Shown: one piece after another, positions 30,871 through 44,240 of the stretch
Layout: every line of letters begins with the position of its first letter
Position numbering within the stretch: position 1 is the first letter of the stretch
DNA from: Palaemon carinicauda
Taxonomy: Eukaryota; Arthropoda; Malacostraca; Decapoda; Palaemonidae
Assembly: GCF_036898095.1 (NCBI RefSeq)
Contig: NC_090725.1
Coordinates: 209,328,570-209,392,569 of the forward strand
Direction of reading: 5' to 3'
DNA length: 64,000 bases
The notes under the pieces: model-generated
Database searches by the model: none
Seen by the model: only the letters and a program-made list of their open reading frames with translations
What the model was told of the DNA's origin: nothing
Made by a program: the position numbers and the translations under genes

Positions 30871-33000
30871 ATGACTACAAGCAAGATCTATAGAATACCA
30901 GGTCTACCCATCAGCGACCCAAACTGTGTCCTCTACTGCGCAGACTAGCCATGCGGTGATTGATAACGTCACACCGGACCACGGTCTGATTTAACAGCCT
31001 TTGTTTACCGGTATATACTATTTTACAATTTGCTTGCAAGGAAGCTGGTGTTCAGTATTCTACTCTTTTCCTCCATTTCTACATTAAATAGTTGGGTTAG
31101 TATGTTGGATATCGAACCATAAATTTTAAAGACCGTTATCAAATTATTTATGCACAAATCAGAAATAATTCTGAGAGTGTTTCCATCTAATCATTTGACG
31201 AATGTAGCTTTGCCTAAGAATGTAGTTATGACAAGGCTTCAAATACTCTTTATGCTCTAAAAATTATACTATCATTGAGGTAGAATCAGACAATTTTCCT
31301 GTAGCGTTTATATTCAACGACCTAGGTCCTACCAACGTTAGGTTATGGAAATCTTTATGCATAAGAGTGCATAATTCAATGATTGGAAATCCGCATCTCT
31401 GATCACGTTATTTGTGTCTTTGCTGATGCTCAACATCTCATAAGACTAATAAGAAACAATTTCTTTGATAATGGCTTTCAGCAAAGTGACAGTGATTTTG
31501 TCAACTGCTGTTCAGTATGAGAACTTCTAAAGCAAAAGCGATCTGAAAACATCATTTAAACTTGGAGAAACCTAAATGTCCATTTAAACTTGGAGAAACA
31601 TATAAATGTCAGTGCCTTTCAGTGTATGAATGTAAAATTAGCTATACAATTGATATAAGAAACAATTTCAAAATCGCTTAAATACTTTTGTAGAAAAGGA
31701 TTATTTTCATATAAACACTGGGAAGAAATAAGTCAATTCATTTCTGGAGTTCCACGCGATACAAAGATGTCAGAAATTAATGCGGGTTGAACTTACAAAA
31801 TCAGGATGAAATTATCAAATGCGTGACACCCAGTAAAATCATTGAAGGTAAATGGAAATAATTGTCTTTATTCATTCCAAATAGGATTGGCAAATTCTTG
31901 TGAATCTGTGCCAAAATTGTTAGAAGTGGTAAAAATTATATTTAATATATCATGTTTATTGACTTTCAGAATGAATCATGATGGACTCGAATATTTCCTT
32001 ACCTTTTTGTGACAAATAGAATTTAGTATCCAGCATTAAATACAGTTAAACATGGTGTTAAATCTCATCTATTAGAGAAGAACAGTTACCTTATAAGGTC
32101 AAAATATAATACAGATCCGAATTGCAAAATAAATAACGTAACAGCTGGAACCTTTTCTTTTCCTAATAATGAAACACTCTCTCCCAAGATAAAGATGACA
32201 AATTACTATAACATGAACTAAGGCTATCTGCGCTGATATTTTGTTTGCCCAATGAATGCGATGGTGAAGGAAATGGTGTTACAGAAAGTGTACGGGAAGT
32301 TGGTAATTGAGCACCTGGATGATGCAACATAGAAAGCAGGTCTAGACTATTTCGCCAACTAACATGGGAACAGAGTAGTAAAAAATTGGCATGAGATACT
32401 TCAAATTTAATGGGATTACCAATTTGTTTAGTCACTTATTTTGTTCGTTGTCGAATTTTCTTAGAATAATAATATTAATTAAAAGAAATAACCTCCGCAA
32501 GGAAAATAATCTTTTAAAGTTAAAATCTTGTAAAATGTAATAATCATGATTACTTACTTTTTTAGTATATTTGTACAACCATATTTGAATAGATATTTTT
32601 AAAATTTTGTTTTGTCATTAGTAAAAGATTAGTGTAAAAATATCTAAATATGCATACACGTTGCTTATTTGTACACTTGGTGAAACAATATTTCCTTAAA
32701 GGATTTGAATAATATTTGTTCTTTCCTGATAAGCGACTTTTTAAATCATTTTCCTTAAAAAGCTTCTCACAGGAGGTATTTTGTAACAAAATCTAGTCCT
32801 CAAAATATCTTATAATATTCGTTTATCTGAAATAGAAATGCTATTTTCAACGAATAATGAAGAATACTGTACTTTTGCAAAGCAATCTAAGAGTAGTTTG
32901 TAGCGCTACGGCCAAGCGTCCTAATTTGCTTATTATCGCTCCGACTGTTATCTTGTATAGAATAAAAACGTTTGGAAATGGTCTACGGATCTTAAATATG
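30871..33000. other. AT-rich sequence, nothing recognised
   Basis: No ORF above background, no terminal repeats and no similarity I can name. The 5' end of copy D is lost somewhere at the left border. Confidence 0.5.
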
Positions 33001-33208
33001 TTGTGTAAGGGGGGCGTCCGGTCCGGGGGGGCGCAGCCCCCCTGGGTAAGGACACGGCTTTTAGCATAGGTTAGGTGGGTTTTTTAAGTTAGCTTCTCCC
33101 GTCGTACTCGTAGGTAAGGAAACTGTTGTGTAAGAGAGGGGGGGGTCCGGGGTAAGGATACGGCTTTTAGGATAGGTTAGGTGGGTTTTTTAAGTTAGCT
33201 TCTCCCGC
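33001..33208. repeat. two tandem G-rich units of about 110 bp
   Basis: Both units run TTGTGTAAGNGGGGG, GTCCGG, GTAAGGAYACGGCTTTTAG, ATAGGTTAGGTGGG and TTTTTTAAGTTAGCTTCTCCCG. The first ends at about 33104 and the second at about 33208. The first also contains a GC-rich palindrome (33024-33041, GGGGGGGCGCAGCCCCCC). This resembles a divergent tandem duplication of an unknown repeat. Confidence 0.75.
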
Positions 33209-34569
33209 CAAAATTGTTTTTAGAACGACGGCCACAGTTCAGAAAATTCCCGTTTTCTACTGGATCTGGCCGTCACCCTACAAAGGCTCCCAATCTAATG
33301 CTGAATGGTGCTCTTTCACCGGCCAATGGTGCTCAGTGACGTCACAAAACTTAGCCCTACATAACGCTTACTCTTCTCATCCCCGCTCACCTCCAATTTA
33401 CCTGTGCCTGATGTCGAACTTTACCTACTTCCTAACCTAGCCTAGGAAGTGTCCAACTTGGTGGGGAGGGAACCGAGAACCTACCAAACATGTTTAAAAT
33501 GTGCGGATGACTGGTAATGGTACATATAGGGCTAAATCCCCCAAAAACATAAATACACATCATAATTATGCAACAAATCACATTTGCCAGATGATTTCAA
33601 GTTTTGCTAAGGTGTCATCATAGTCGGCCCCTGTACACGGGAGTAAATTTGTTGTTCTCAAAGGGAAATAAACTTACACAGAGTAGCAACTGTCCCAGCC
33701 TGAAATAACAGACTGTTTTTTGTCTTCTTGTTCTCCAGTAACACGGCGAAGTCGGCATTTTGGTCAATCTTCTGATAGACTCTAAGATTTAAGGTGGCCA
33801 TCGTCCTTGCACCATCGGAACTGTCAGTCAGTCAACAATGTCATCCGAATGCTTTCATAGAAATAGGAAATATTTCAATAGCTGATTTTTGTCATTCATT
33901 TGCTTCCACACCTGGTTTAAATCTATAAAAAACTTATTTCATAAATCCACATAAGAAATATATGACATAATTACCCTCCTAAATTACCAAAATATTCCCA
34001 TAATCAAACCAAGTCAAAGCCATTAAATCCATTCAAACATAAAGTACGGCTGCGCGCAGACGGAATACTCTATACAAAGTCAATTATGTTGATACAATTA
34101 TAACCAACTATGTAATTTTCATTACATAATTTGTAAGTTCTAGATTCTATTGGTTAATAAATTGATCTTAAAACTACATAATAACTTTAGCAAATCCAAA
34201 ATTCTAATTTCTAGCTACTCAGGCAATGATCAATAGGCAACCTGCCTATTATTGATAAAGTAAACAAAACGGTAAGATGGTTTCAATTGTTCTTTTGTCT
34301 TACTGATTATAGTTATTTCTTTATCACGTAAACACCCATTTCATATCTTTATTTTTTTTATTCAATTAGCATCATTGTAGGTCATGTACTTCAACAAAGG
34401 TTGTGCCGTGAAAACATTTGTTTCAGGTCATAAGTTCTATTGATTATCAGGAACTAAGTTCATATAAACCTGTTTAGAATGTATCCTTTATCTCAAAAGT
34501 GTTATAATACATTATTCTTGAACAGCTATTAGTCACTTAGAAGATATAGAAGCTTTTCCAGAAAACCAG
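33209..34569. other. no gene recognised
   Basis: Mixed AT-rich sequence without a supported ORF. A TGACGTCA-like octamer occurs near 33337, but I cannot assign it a function. Confidence 0.45.
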
Positions 34570-35057
34570 TCTGCTTAGAGAAAATTATACTTTACAGAGA
34601 CAGCCATCCAGTTTGTTGTAAATGATATGCTGGAAATGATGTATGAAAACAAATGTGGTATTTTAATATTACAGTACTTGATCTTAGCGCTGTTTTGATA
34701 AAGTTGGGCATGAACTGCTACTAAACGATCTACGGTCCATCGGTATTGAATATCAAGCTTTTGAATAGGCCTACCTAAAAGACAACTTGGTTGACAGAAA
34801 CTACCCGTGCAAATTGGAAACTCTTATTCATCATATGAACCATTAAACAGAGGGATGCCTCAAGGAACTGTACTGACCCCAATCACATTTTGTATGATTG
34901 TATCTACAAAGGGTTACAAAGGCATGGGGTGAAGTTCCAACTATTTTCAGATGGTGCACAATTTTACTTCTCTATAAATTATACAGATGATACTGCTAAA
35001 ACTTTAACCCAAATTCTTGCTAGTGTCAGGGTAGCCTATAGATGACAATTAAAAGTC

Positions 35058-35061
35058 TAAG

Positions 35062-35108
<47 letters not shown>

Positions 35109-35750
35109 TTGCTAAGCTACAACCCTAATTGGAAAAAGCAGAATGCTATAAGCCCAGGGGCTCCAACAGGGAAAATAGCCCAGTGAGGAAAGGAAACAAG
35201 GAAAAATTGAATATTTTAAGAACAGTAACGACATTAAAATAAATATTTCCTATATAAACTATAAAAACTTTAATAAAACAAGATGAAGAGAAATTAGATA
35301 TAAAAGTGTGCCTGGGAACCCTAACCCAAAACAGTGGAACACCATGGTACAGAGGCTATGGCACTGCCCAAGACTAGAGAACAATGGTTTGATTTTGGAG
35401 TGTCCTTCGCCTAGAAGAGCCGCTTGCCATAGCTAAAGAGTCTCTTCTACCCTTAGCAAGAGGAAAGTAGCCACTGAACGATTACAGTGCAGTAGTTAAC
35501 CCCTTGGGTGAAGAAGAATTGTTTGGTGATCTCAGTGTTGTCAGGTGTATGAGGAAAGAGGAGAATCTTTAAGAAATAGGCCAGACTATTCGGTGTATGT
35601 GTAGGCAAAGGGAAAGTGAACCGTAACCAGAGAGAAGGATCCAATGAAGTGCTGTCTGGCCAGTCATAGAACCCCATAACTCTCTAGCGGTAGTATCTCA
35701 ACGGGTGGCTGGTGCCCCGGCCAACCTAATACCTGCTACTACCTTAAATG
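35058..35750 (-). mobile_element. SINE-like AAT-tailed element, copy 1
   Basis: On the minus strand it begins GGTAGTAGCAGGTATTAGGT near 35750, runs through CTACCGCTAGAGAGTTATGG and TGGCCAGACAG, and ends GGGTTGTAGCTTAGC followed by (AAT)n (35062-35106 on the plus strand as ATT). Three more copies lie at 47717-48182, 59387-60020 and 61480-62130. It has no coding capacity. The last 200 bp match the 3' end of the LINE at 38930, so mobilisation by that LINE is inferred. Confidence 0.8.
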
Positions 35751-36282
35751 AAAATAAAATTGAGTTTATGATGGAAAGAAAAACAACCGACGAAACTATG
35801 GCCAAATTCAAAGAAACATAATTAACAATATCTAGTAAAGTTTGCGATTTTGGATTATCACTTAACTGTAACTTCTTTCAATGACCAAATAAATAATGTA
35901 GTAAAACTGTTGGATATCATCTTAGAAACATTGTTTTTATAAAGAAGTACCTGCAAAGAAGCTTGTAATAAACTATGTTTATTACCAGGAATGACTACTG
36001 CAACTCTATCTACCAAAAGAGCAACTTAAGAAATTACAAAACATAATAAAGAGAGGAGCAACTGATAAAAAAAAGTCTCCCACGAAGAGAAAAGATCACT
36101 TCTATACTAACTGATTTATACTAGCTGCCTATGTAAGCAAGAATTGGTTTAAAAAGTGTACAATAACCCATCAAGTTATCAGAACCAGACGTCCAAATAT
36201 CTACGAGAATTGCTGCATATTGTGCGGCTAACGATTTCTGTTGATACGATAATAGTTACAACTTACAAATGGTTTTAAATTA

Positions 36283-36501
36283 TTGGAACCAATATATATG
36301 TCTAATGTAGGTTCTAGAGCTTTCAAATATGAAGCCCCAAGATTATACAATAATTTCGCACTAGACATCCGAAAAACTAAAGATATTAAGGCTTTCAAGA
36401 AGAAAATTAAGACTTTCCTGTTTCCTAAGGGTTCAGCCATACCAAACGCGACGAGTGTGGAGGTTGCAAGGAAGAGGTTCCCGCAGCTATATGAAATGTA
36501 A
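36283..36501 (+). pseudogene. C-terminal end of the split LINE RT
   Basis: A 72-codon open stretch with SRAFKYEAPRLYNNF, then DIRKTKDIKAFKKKIKTFLF. This is the characteristic C-terminal block of Jockey/CR1-type non-LTR polyproteins (RAF..AP.LWN, FK..LKT.LF). It lies just downstream of the SINE-like insert, in the same orientation as the RT fragment. Confidence 0.65.
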
Positions 36502-36640
36502 GGTATCTTATGCGTAGGATCATACTGGGCAAGTGTGCAGCCATAAACCTCTGCTGCTGCCGCCAATCTATGAAACACGTTTTAAAAATTTTGTGCATCT
36601 TCACCAAATACCACGCCAATTCAATCACAACCAGCAAGTT

Positions 36641-36667
36641 AAAAAAAAAAAAAAGGGGGGGGGGGGG
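36641..36667. repeat. A14-G13 homopurine run
   Basis: Fourteen A directly followed by thirteen G. It could be a poly(A)-tailed junction or a homopurine tract. The run length is prone to assembly error. Confidence 0.85.
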
Positions 36668-37068
36668 CTGTCGGAAAAAATTGATATAAAAGTCCCCAGA
36701 AGCTGACGCAATTTTAAGCTATTTTTCATGAATCTGAAACCATTTTCTCCTTATAATTGAATTGCATGTGTATTACGCATTAACAACATCCCGATGAAAT
36801 ATATAAAACATTTCACCAGAAATCTTTGCAATTACTTTTAACAGGACTATACATTCCCGGAAAACCCTATCAGTTGACTAACTCTGAGTTATATCTGTAA
36901 TTACTGAATTTATTGGAATACCTGCATCCTTCTGTTTAACTATCAACCAAGAGTAATTCTCGACTCGTCGCATTTTAATTTGTCTCTTCACTTTTTCCAT
37001 CTTGATTCATGTCAGATACACAATCTCTTAATTCTAGCTTATACATATTGAATTTTAACTCTCTGGGA

Positions 37069-37069
37069 G

Positions 37070-37150
<81 letters not shown>
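37069..37150. repeat. (GA)n microsatellite
   Basis: About 80 bp of uninterrupted GA. It creates poly-Arg-Glu and poly-Ser-Leu open frames that are not genes. Confidence 0.97.
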
Positions 37151-37154
<4 letters not shown>

Positions 37155-37989
37155 TTCAATCTTCCACATCTCTTTGACTACATCCTTCTTGTAGCAACTA
37201 TTGAACAGAAGATGTTGATTATTGTTTTAGTTTTATCAAAGTTTGAAGGCTTTTGTAAATTCTAAGTATTATATCATAAACCATTTTAATTTCTTCATAT
37301 TAGACATTCCTCCGAAGAAAAGGCTGGTTTTCATTTCTTTGACGATTTTCCTTTTTTTTCTTTTTTTTCTTATCTTCAGTAATATTTTCTATTGAAACAA
37401 GTTACCTCGCAAATTAAAACCTCAGCTTTGTTTGCAACATATATTACATTGAGAACCGGTAAACTTATTGAACAATTATAGAATTATGGAGTTTTCATGG
37501 CACGGAGATTTGTTAATCATACCACTCTTCGATATTACAAATGTTATTGAATAAAAAACCGTAGCAACCAAATTACATTGTAATCCCATTTTAATTTCCA
37601 CTTTCAATAAATAGGATTTTTGCCTCAAATATTGAACAGAACAAAAGCTAACCAGTAAAACAGCCATTTCAGAGATTTCTGAGAATTGATCTTACTTCCT
37701 CGAAAATTTTATTGTCACCATATGTTCCAACGTATGGTTTAATCGCCTTTAAAAGATCATATCTGAGTAAATTCAGGAAAGTAAACAAAAACACTTAATT
37801 TAGCAACAGGAATATGCACACCAACAGATCCCGAATAAACATAGAAAACTGAATGATACTGATGTTTATATCTGACGTTGACACATACCTACTGTATCCC
37901 AAGGGAGGAGGGGACGGTAGAAATTTACTGCAGTATTAAATTGAAAATAATTTTTCTTTATCGATTGTATTAAGATTACAGGAATATTG

Positions 37990-38916
<927 letters not shown>

Positions 38917-39639
38917 GTTAATGAATATACGTACTTAAGGGCTCCAAGGAAAAATAGCCTGGTAAGGAAAGGAAATAAGGGGAAACAATAAAGTATGTGA
39001 AAAATGATAAATAATTAGAATAAGATATTTTAAGAACAGTGACAACATTAAAATGAATCTTTCATATAGATTATATAAAAAGAGACTTATGGCAGCCTGT
39101 ACAACATAAAAACATCTGCTGCAATTTTGAAGTTTTTAAGTTCTACGGATTCAACTACCCGATTAGAAAGATAACTCCAAAAATTAGTTATAGCCTCCTG
39201 GTGAAGAAGGCCTGACTATTAGAATTACCTGCATGCCTAGTATTACGAAAAGTGTTGTAATGTCCAGGAAGATCTGAATGTAAAGGATGGCCTGAATTAA
39301 GAAAAATCTTAGGTAACATGCATAATGAACTAACTGAACGACGGTGCCAGAGATTAATACCTAGATCAAGAATAAGAAATTAATTCAACTGTAAGTTCCT
39401 GTCTAACAAATTTAGATGAGAATCAGCAGCTGAAGACCAGACAGGAGATCAATGCTCCGGACAAGGTAGAATGAAAAAAATAAATAACTTTTTCAGAATA
39501 GATTGATTGCCAAAAATCTTAAAAGACTATCGCAATAAGCCATTTTTTGTGCAATTGAAGAAGACCCAGAGCTAATGTGTTTCTCAAAAGTAAATTTGTA
39601 GTTGAGAATCACACCTAAAACTTTAAAAGTCATACAGAG

Positions 39640-40690
39640 CTTAAAAAGAAAAGAAAAAAAAAAAAAACATTATCAATGCTGAGATCCGGGTGTTGAGGAG
39701 CAACTGCTCTCGACCTACTTACAATCATACTTTGACTTTTGTTAGGATTCAACTTCATACCCCATAATTTGCACCATGCCCTAATTTCAGCCAGATCCCT
39801 AATAAGGGACTCAGCAACACCAGATCTACATTCAGAAGATGGAATTGATGCATAGAGAGTAGCATCATCTGCATATGCAACGACCTTGTTTTCTAGGCCA
39901 GACCACGTGCCATGTGTATATAGTATAAAAAGTAATGGGCCAAGAACACTACCCTGAGAAAAACCAGATATCGCATTCCTAAACTCACTATAGTGCCCAT
40001 CAACAACAACCATTTGCGATCTATTACTTAGAAACTCAATAATAATGCTAAGAAAAGACTTACCCACTCCCAACTGTTTAAGTTTGAAAACAAAGGCCTC
40101 ATGATTAACACTGTCAAAGGCAGCACTAAAATCAAGGCCTATCTTATGAACTTCCTGCCCACAATCAAGTGATTCTTGTACAGCATTGGAGATTGCGAGA
40201 AGGTTATCACAGGCTCAAAGGCCTTTACGAAAGCCAAATTGCAAACTAGGGAACAGATGATTGCCTCTTGCAAACCTATTAAGACGTTTTGCCGAAAAAC
40301 GTCCAAAATATTTAGATAATATGGGAGTTATGGAAATTGGACGGTAATCAGTTGTACTTGAGTTACTACAAAAACATTTGCATAATGGAGTAAGATTACC
40401 GGTTCTCCAACAAGTGCTTCCTCGTCTTGCTAAGTTCTACAAAATAACAGATAACTTTAGAGCTAAGAAATCTGCAGGTTTCATAAAAAAATCTAAGGAA
40501 AATACAATTTGGGTCTACACCTCCATAAGCATCAAGGTCCATCAACAGAGCTTTAATTTCAAGACCGAAAAGCTAAATTAGTTAGTTTGGTCTCAGGAAA
40601 TCAGGAATGAAAAAGATTAAATTTCTCATTACTCTGTTTACTATCAAACACATCAACCAAAAGGATTACCTTCTCTTTTGGGCAGTGAGT
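39640..40690 (-). pseudogene. RT domain of the Jockey-like LINE
   Basis: Reading down the minus strand: TTDYRPISITPILSKYFG (about 40355-40300), LQFGFRKG (about 40240), GLDFSAAFDSVNHEAFVFKL (about 40140-40080), then an open stretch 40073-39630 with SIIIEFLSNRSQ, SQGSVLGPLLFILYT, the catalytic YADD in VVAYADDATLYASI, and WGMKLNPNKSQSMIVSRS. These are the ordered RT motifs of Jockey-type non-LTR elements. The YADD catalytic pair is intact. A TGA after FRKG and other changes break the frame. Confidence 0.85.
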
Positions 40691-40708
40691 GACAGAGTCA
40701 CCTGGTTA

Positions 40709-41584
40709 GGGTGAGGCCCCACCGAATTCGTCGCGTGCGTCCAACACGGCTAAGCGTTTTGTGCGTTTCGATCAACTGTCATAATTCAAAGACGAGTGGC
40801 CCCACACGGCGCATGTGCGTGGGTGACGTACCGGACCGCACGCGTGAGGAACAAAACATTTTGTTCTTAGCCGCAGTAGACGTGCGTCTCCGAGCAGAGT
40901 CAACATGAAGGAAGAATTAATTACCACGGTGTACCAGCGACAACCAATATGGGACCCCACACATCGCGATCATAAAGATCGGAGTGTGATCCAGAAATTG
41001 TGGATGGAGATTAGTTCAGAACTGGAAAATAATGATATCAGTAAGTATCTAATTTGCCCTTTATTAGAATATAATGATACATTTATAAGCAAGAACATTT
41101 TACTTTTCCATAGAATTAACTAGTCATGCATAAACTCTAGTATACTGGTATATAATGAATTAAAAAGTATGAATACTATATGGAAATTACAGCAAACAGT
41201 TTCGAGAACATTATATAGATCTATCAATCATACTGCCAGGCAACTTCTCCTGTTGGAGTACAGAAGTAATCAGCAAATTTATTCCTTATATTTTTGGCAC
41301 ACCCTTTGTAACGATTATTTCTCCTAGCATTACAAATGGAGCGTAGGTCTACTTCAGGACCATCTACTGTTCTTAAACACTTCTAATTTAGTTGACAGCA
41401 ATGAGTCATAGTGCAAAAGTTCGCACGCTCCCTCCATAACGACTAGCGGTGCTGAACTGTTCGTCTTGTAACCGTCGCTCGTTGTCTGGTTGGGCCACAC
41501 CCGCAAAAGACAGACATGCTTATACATGCACGAGGCTGCTTAGCTGTGTTGGACGCACACGACGGATTTGGTGGGGCCTTAGCC
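40709..41584 (+). mobile_element. 876-bp TIR DNA transposon derivative carrying a MADF exon
   Basis: The inverted ends match over about 45 bp: left AGGCCCCACCGAATTCGTCG and GTGCGTCCAACACGGCTAAGC, right complement AGGCCCCACCAAATCCGTCG and GTGCGTCCAACACAGCTAAGC. Flanks are GGTTA on the left and TAAAGG on the right, so the target duplication is TA or TWA (TTA/TAA). Inside is a MADF exon, and no transposase. MADF proteins are known as second proteins of PIF/Harbinger transposons, so that superfamily is the best guess. Confidence 0.7.
40905..41040 (+). CDS. MADF-domain first exon (partial)
   Basis: The ATG at 40905 opens MKEELITTVYQRQPIWDPTH, then RDHKDRSVIQKLWMEISSEL. This matches the MADF pattern: Leu-Ile at the start, P-x-L/I-W-D, H-x-x-Y/H-K-D-R, W-x-x-I. 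MADF is a Myb-like DNA-binding domain. The exon can end at 41040, because GTAAGTAT (41041-41048), a consensus splice donor, follows. The open frame itself runs on to 41123 with unrelated sequence. No second MADF half or acceptor is recognised before the right TIR, so the gene was truncated by internal deletion. Confidence 0.65.
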
Positions 41585-41589
41585 TAAAG

Positions 41590-42310
41590 GGAGGACCATT
41601 GCGTCTACACTGAAGAGTGCAGATTTAAAAGCAGCCCACCACTTATATTCCTGAGTTGTACCACAAAGGGTTTCTTTTCTGGCGAAATCGTATTCCTTTT
41701 CAGTTAAAGCATAAAATCTCTGAGCAAACGCTCCAAGCTGAGTATAGGTATTCCCAGTCAAATCTGATCTGTTACCCCTCCAAAAATGATAGGCCTCTGC
41801 TTCCCTAAATAAGCACATCTACAATCATCGTTGAACCATGGTTTGTCTTTCACTTGGTACCTTAGCACACAAGAAGGGATCCACCTATCAATTATGTTGA
41901 CTATAATCTCCTTCAAAGAAACAACAGTATCAACAATTAGGACCAATTAAAGCCTAAAAAGATCACCCAAAATGCCATTTCTGTCAGCTTGAGATTTTAT
42001 ATACATCTTACATGAGTATGATACATGAGAGACAGGTTACTCAGTCCTTACTACTAATGAAATCAAGCACGATCAGGTTTCCCAACTGGAGAACCAGCCT
42101 TACTTTTTATAACGCCATGGGAGTCGGTGTATACGAGATCTAAGCACTTACAGAACTAGACCTGTGAGTAGCTTCACTTATGATTTTCTCACAGCCTGAT
42201 TCAGAGGCAATATCTAAATCTCTTAAGCCAAGGTGATCAGTAGGCGAAACAGAGTTTAGGCACTCCCTATGGTGAGCATTGAAATCACCAACAAAAACAA
42301 AAGAGGCCTT
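41590..42310 (-). pseudogene. endonuclease end and linker of the Jockey-like LINE
   Basis: About 42310-42050 encodes the C-terminal part of an APE-type endonuclease: FVGDFNAHHRECLNSVSP, DIASESGCEKIISEATH, then a frame break before a YTDSHGV-like end. 41946-41579 encodes the linker typical of the same LINEs: SLKEIIVNIIDRWIPSCVLR, KPWFNDDCR, then YHFWRGNRSDLTGNTYTQL, RFYALTEKEYDF, KETLCGTTQEYKWW. The 5' end of the element is not found beyond about 42480. Confidence 0.75.
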
Positions 42311-42480
42311 TTTGTCATCTTCTTGTTATCTTAGCCATAATGGTAAGAAGACAGTCGAAGATAGAGTCATCCATGTTTGGATTCCGGTAGATCAAACACA
42401 AATAAAAGTTGGTAGGCCTGCACAAACTTTTATCACCTGAATCTCATGACATCCACATCCACATTTTGATAAAGAAAATG

Positions 42481-43190
<710 letters not shown>

Positions 43191-43229
43191 GTTTATATAT
43201 ACATGCAAGTATATATACTGTATTTCCCG

Positions 43230-43700
43230 CATAGACATTTTCTAGTGTTCTAACATAAGATTCATCTGTTCCTTGTCTTCAGCGGGATCAAAAGCTTGCT
43301 CATATTCTATAAATGCAATATATAGTGGTTTATCAGTTACATGGATTTGGTCAGTGTTGAATACCAGCTTTTAAGGACTGCTTGCTCTCTTGGTTAATTA
43401 AGGTCTAGTAGTCTCTCTATTCGCTTTAATATGATCTTTGTAAATATTGTATATATTACGGAGAGTAAACTTATTGAGCAGTAATGTTTCTGTTGTTTTG
43501 TCTCCCTTTTTGTGAACTAATATAATGATAAAGTTTTTCTAAGCTGTAGGTATAGAGCATTCTTGCAGACATTTTGTATAAAATTCAGCCAGATCTACTA
43601 CAATTAAATCTCCTTCATCAATTATAGCAATTATTAGGCTATCTCCTACTGCTGCTTTACATCTTTCAAGACTTAATGTTTTCCTTACTTCTACTTTTAC
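43230..43700 (-). mobile_element. RTE-like LINE RT fragment between (TA)n tracts
   Basis: The minus strand gives VEVRKTLSLERCKAAVGDSL (43700-43630), LVHKKGDKTTETLLLNKF, and [22 protein letters not shown] (about 43330-43270). These correspond to the N-terminal RT motifs of RTE-type elements (HKKGD, IAFIDYEKAFD). The catalytic palm Asp of the second motif is Glu here. Truncated on both sides. Confidence 0.6.
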
Positions 43701-43726
43701 TGTTGGTTAAGGCTCATATACGTGTA

Positions 43727-43729
<3 letters not shown>

Positions 43730-43782
<53 letters not shown>
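43730..43782. repeat. (TA)n microsatellite
   Basis: About 50 bp of pure TA. Confidence 0.95.
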
Positions 43783-43784
<2 letters not shown>

Positions 43785-43958
43785 ACACATACATATCATC
43801 ACCCATAACTAGTCCACTACAGATTGACTGATTAATTTGAAATTTTCTGGCATCCTGACATCGAAGGTCATTGATGCCGATATAATTCATAAATAAAGAT
43901 AAAAGAATATTCATCAAAACCATGAAAGTGAAGACGTATTTATAAGATTTAAATAGCT

Positions 43959-44240
43959 TCACATAAGACCTGTTTCTGAAATAAATCTAAAAATAACACA
44001 AGCGTAGTACAACACATCCTGCCCAAGAATCTTGGGAAGGATGAACCTGCCATCATCACCTCGAGCCTCAAATGCATATCTATTTCTCGAGGTGCTAAAA
44101 GTGGGGCATTCGGTCAACAAATGCTCATTATCAGGAGTACCACACGTCATTGCAATATGACTGGTGTTGGCCACTCATCAGGAAATCGTGTGTCAACCGA
44201 GTGTGACCAATGCGGAGACAAGAAGGAATCTTCCAATTTC
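43959..44240 (-). mobile_element. LINE 3' fragment, C-terminal zinc-knuckle-like region
   Basis: The minus strand encodes LHIGHTRLTHDFLMSGQHQ and then, in a shifted frame, DNEHLLTECPTFSTSRNRY and PKILGQD. This is the conserved region after RNase H in Jockey/I-type non-LTR polyproteins (IGHTR.TH..L, EHLL.ECP, ILG). It is only about 280 bp long. Confidence 0.65.

Larger units (their letters stand above)
34570..36510 (+). mobile_element. degraded Jockey/CR1-type LINE, split by an AAT-tailed SINE-like element
   Basis: Plus-strand translation with frame changes gives an RT-like series: a LDLSAV-type palm motif (about 34678), LRSIGIEYQAF-like (about 34735), GMPQGT (about 34853) and QRHGVKFQLFSDG (about 34918; the DD box is lost). 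The C-terminal piece lies at 36283-36501. The interval 35058-35750 is a minus-oriented SINE-like insert. The order matches non-LTR RTs of the Jockey/CR1 supergroup. It has many stops and is inactive. Confidence 0.65.
36515..37985. other. AT-rich stretch with simple repeats, no gene seen
   Basis: Contains an A14G13 run and a long (GA)n tract, listed separately. The remaining sequence has no supported ORF or repeat border. Confidence 0.5.
38930..42480 (-). mobile_element. Jockey-like LINE, degraded, split by a DNA transposon
   Basis: On the minus strand the order is endonuclease (about 42310 to 42050, VGDFNAHHREC), linker (41946 to 41590), RT (about 40690 to 39640), then a 3' UTR-like end (39110 to 38930). 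The last part matches the tails of the SINE-like AAT family (GGAGCCCTT, CCTTTCCTTACC). A 876-bp TIR element (40709-41584) lies between linker and RT. Frames are broken. Confidence 0.8.
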
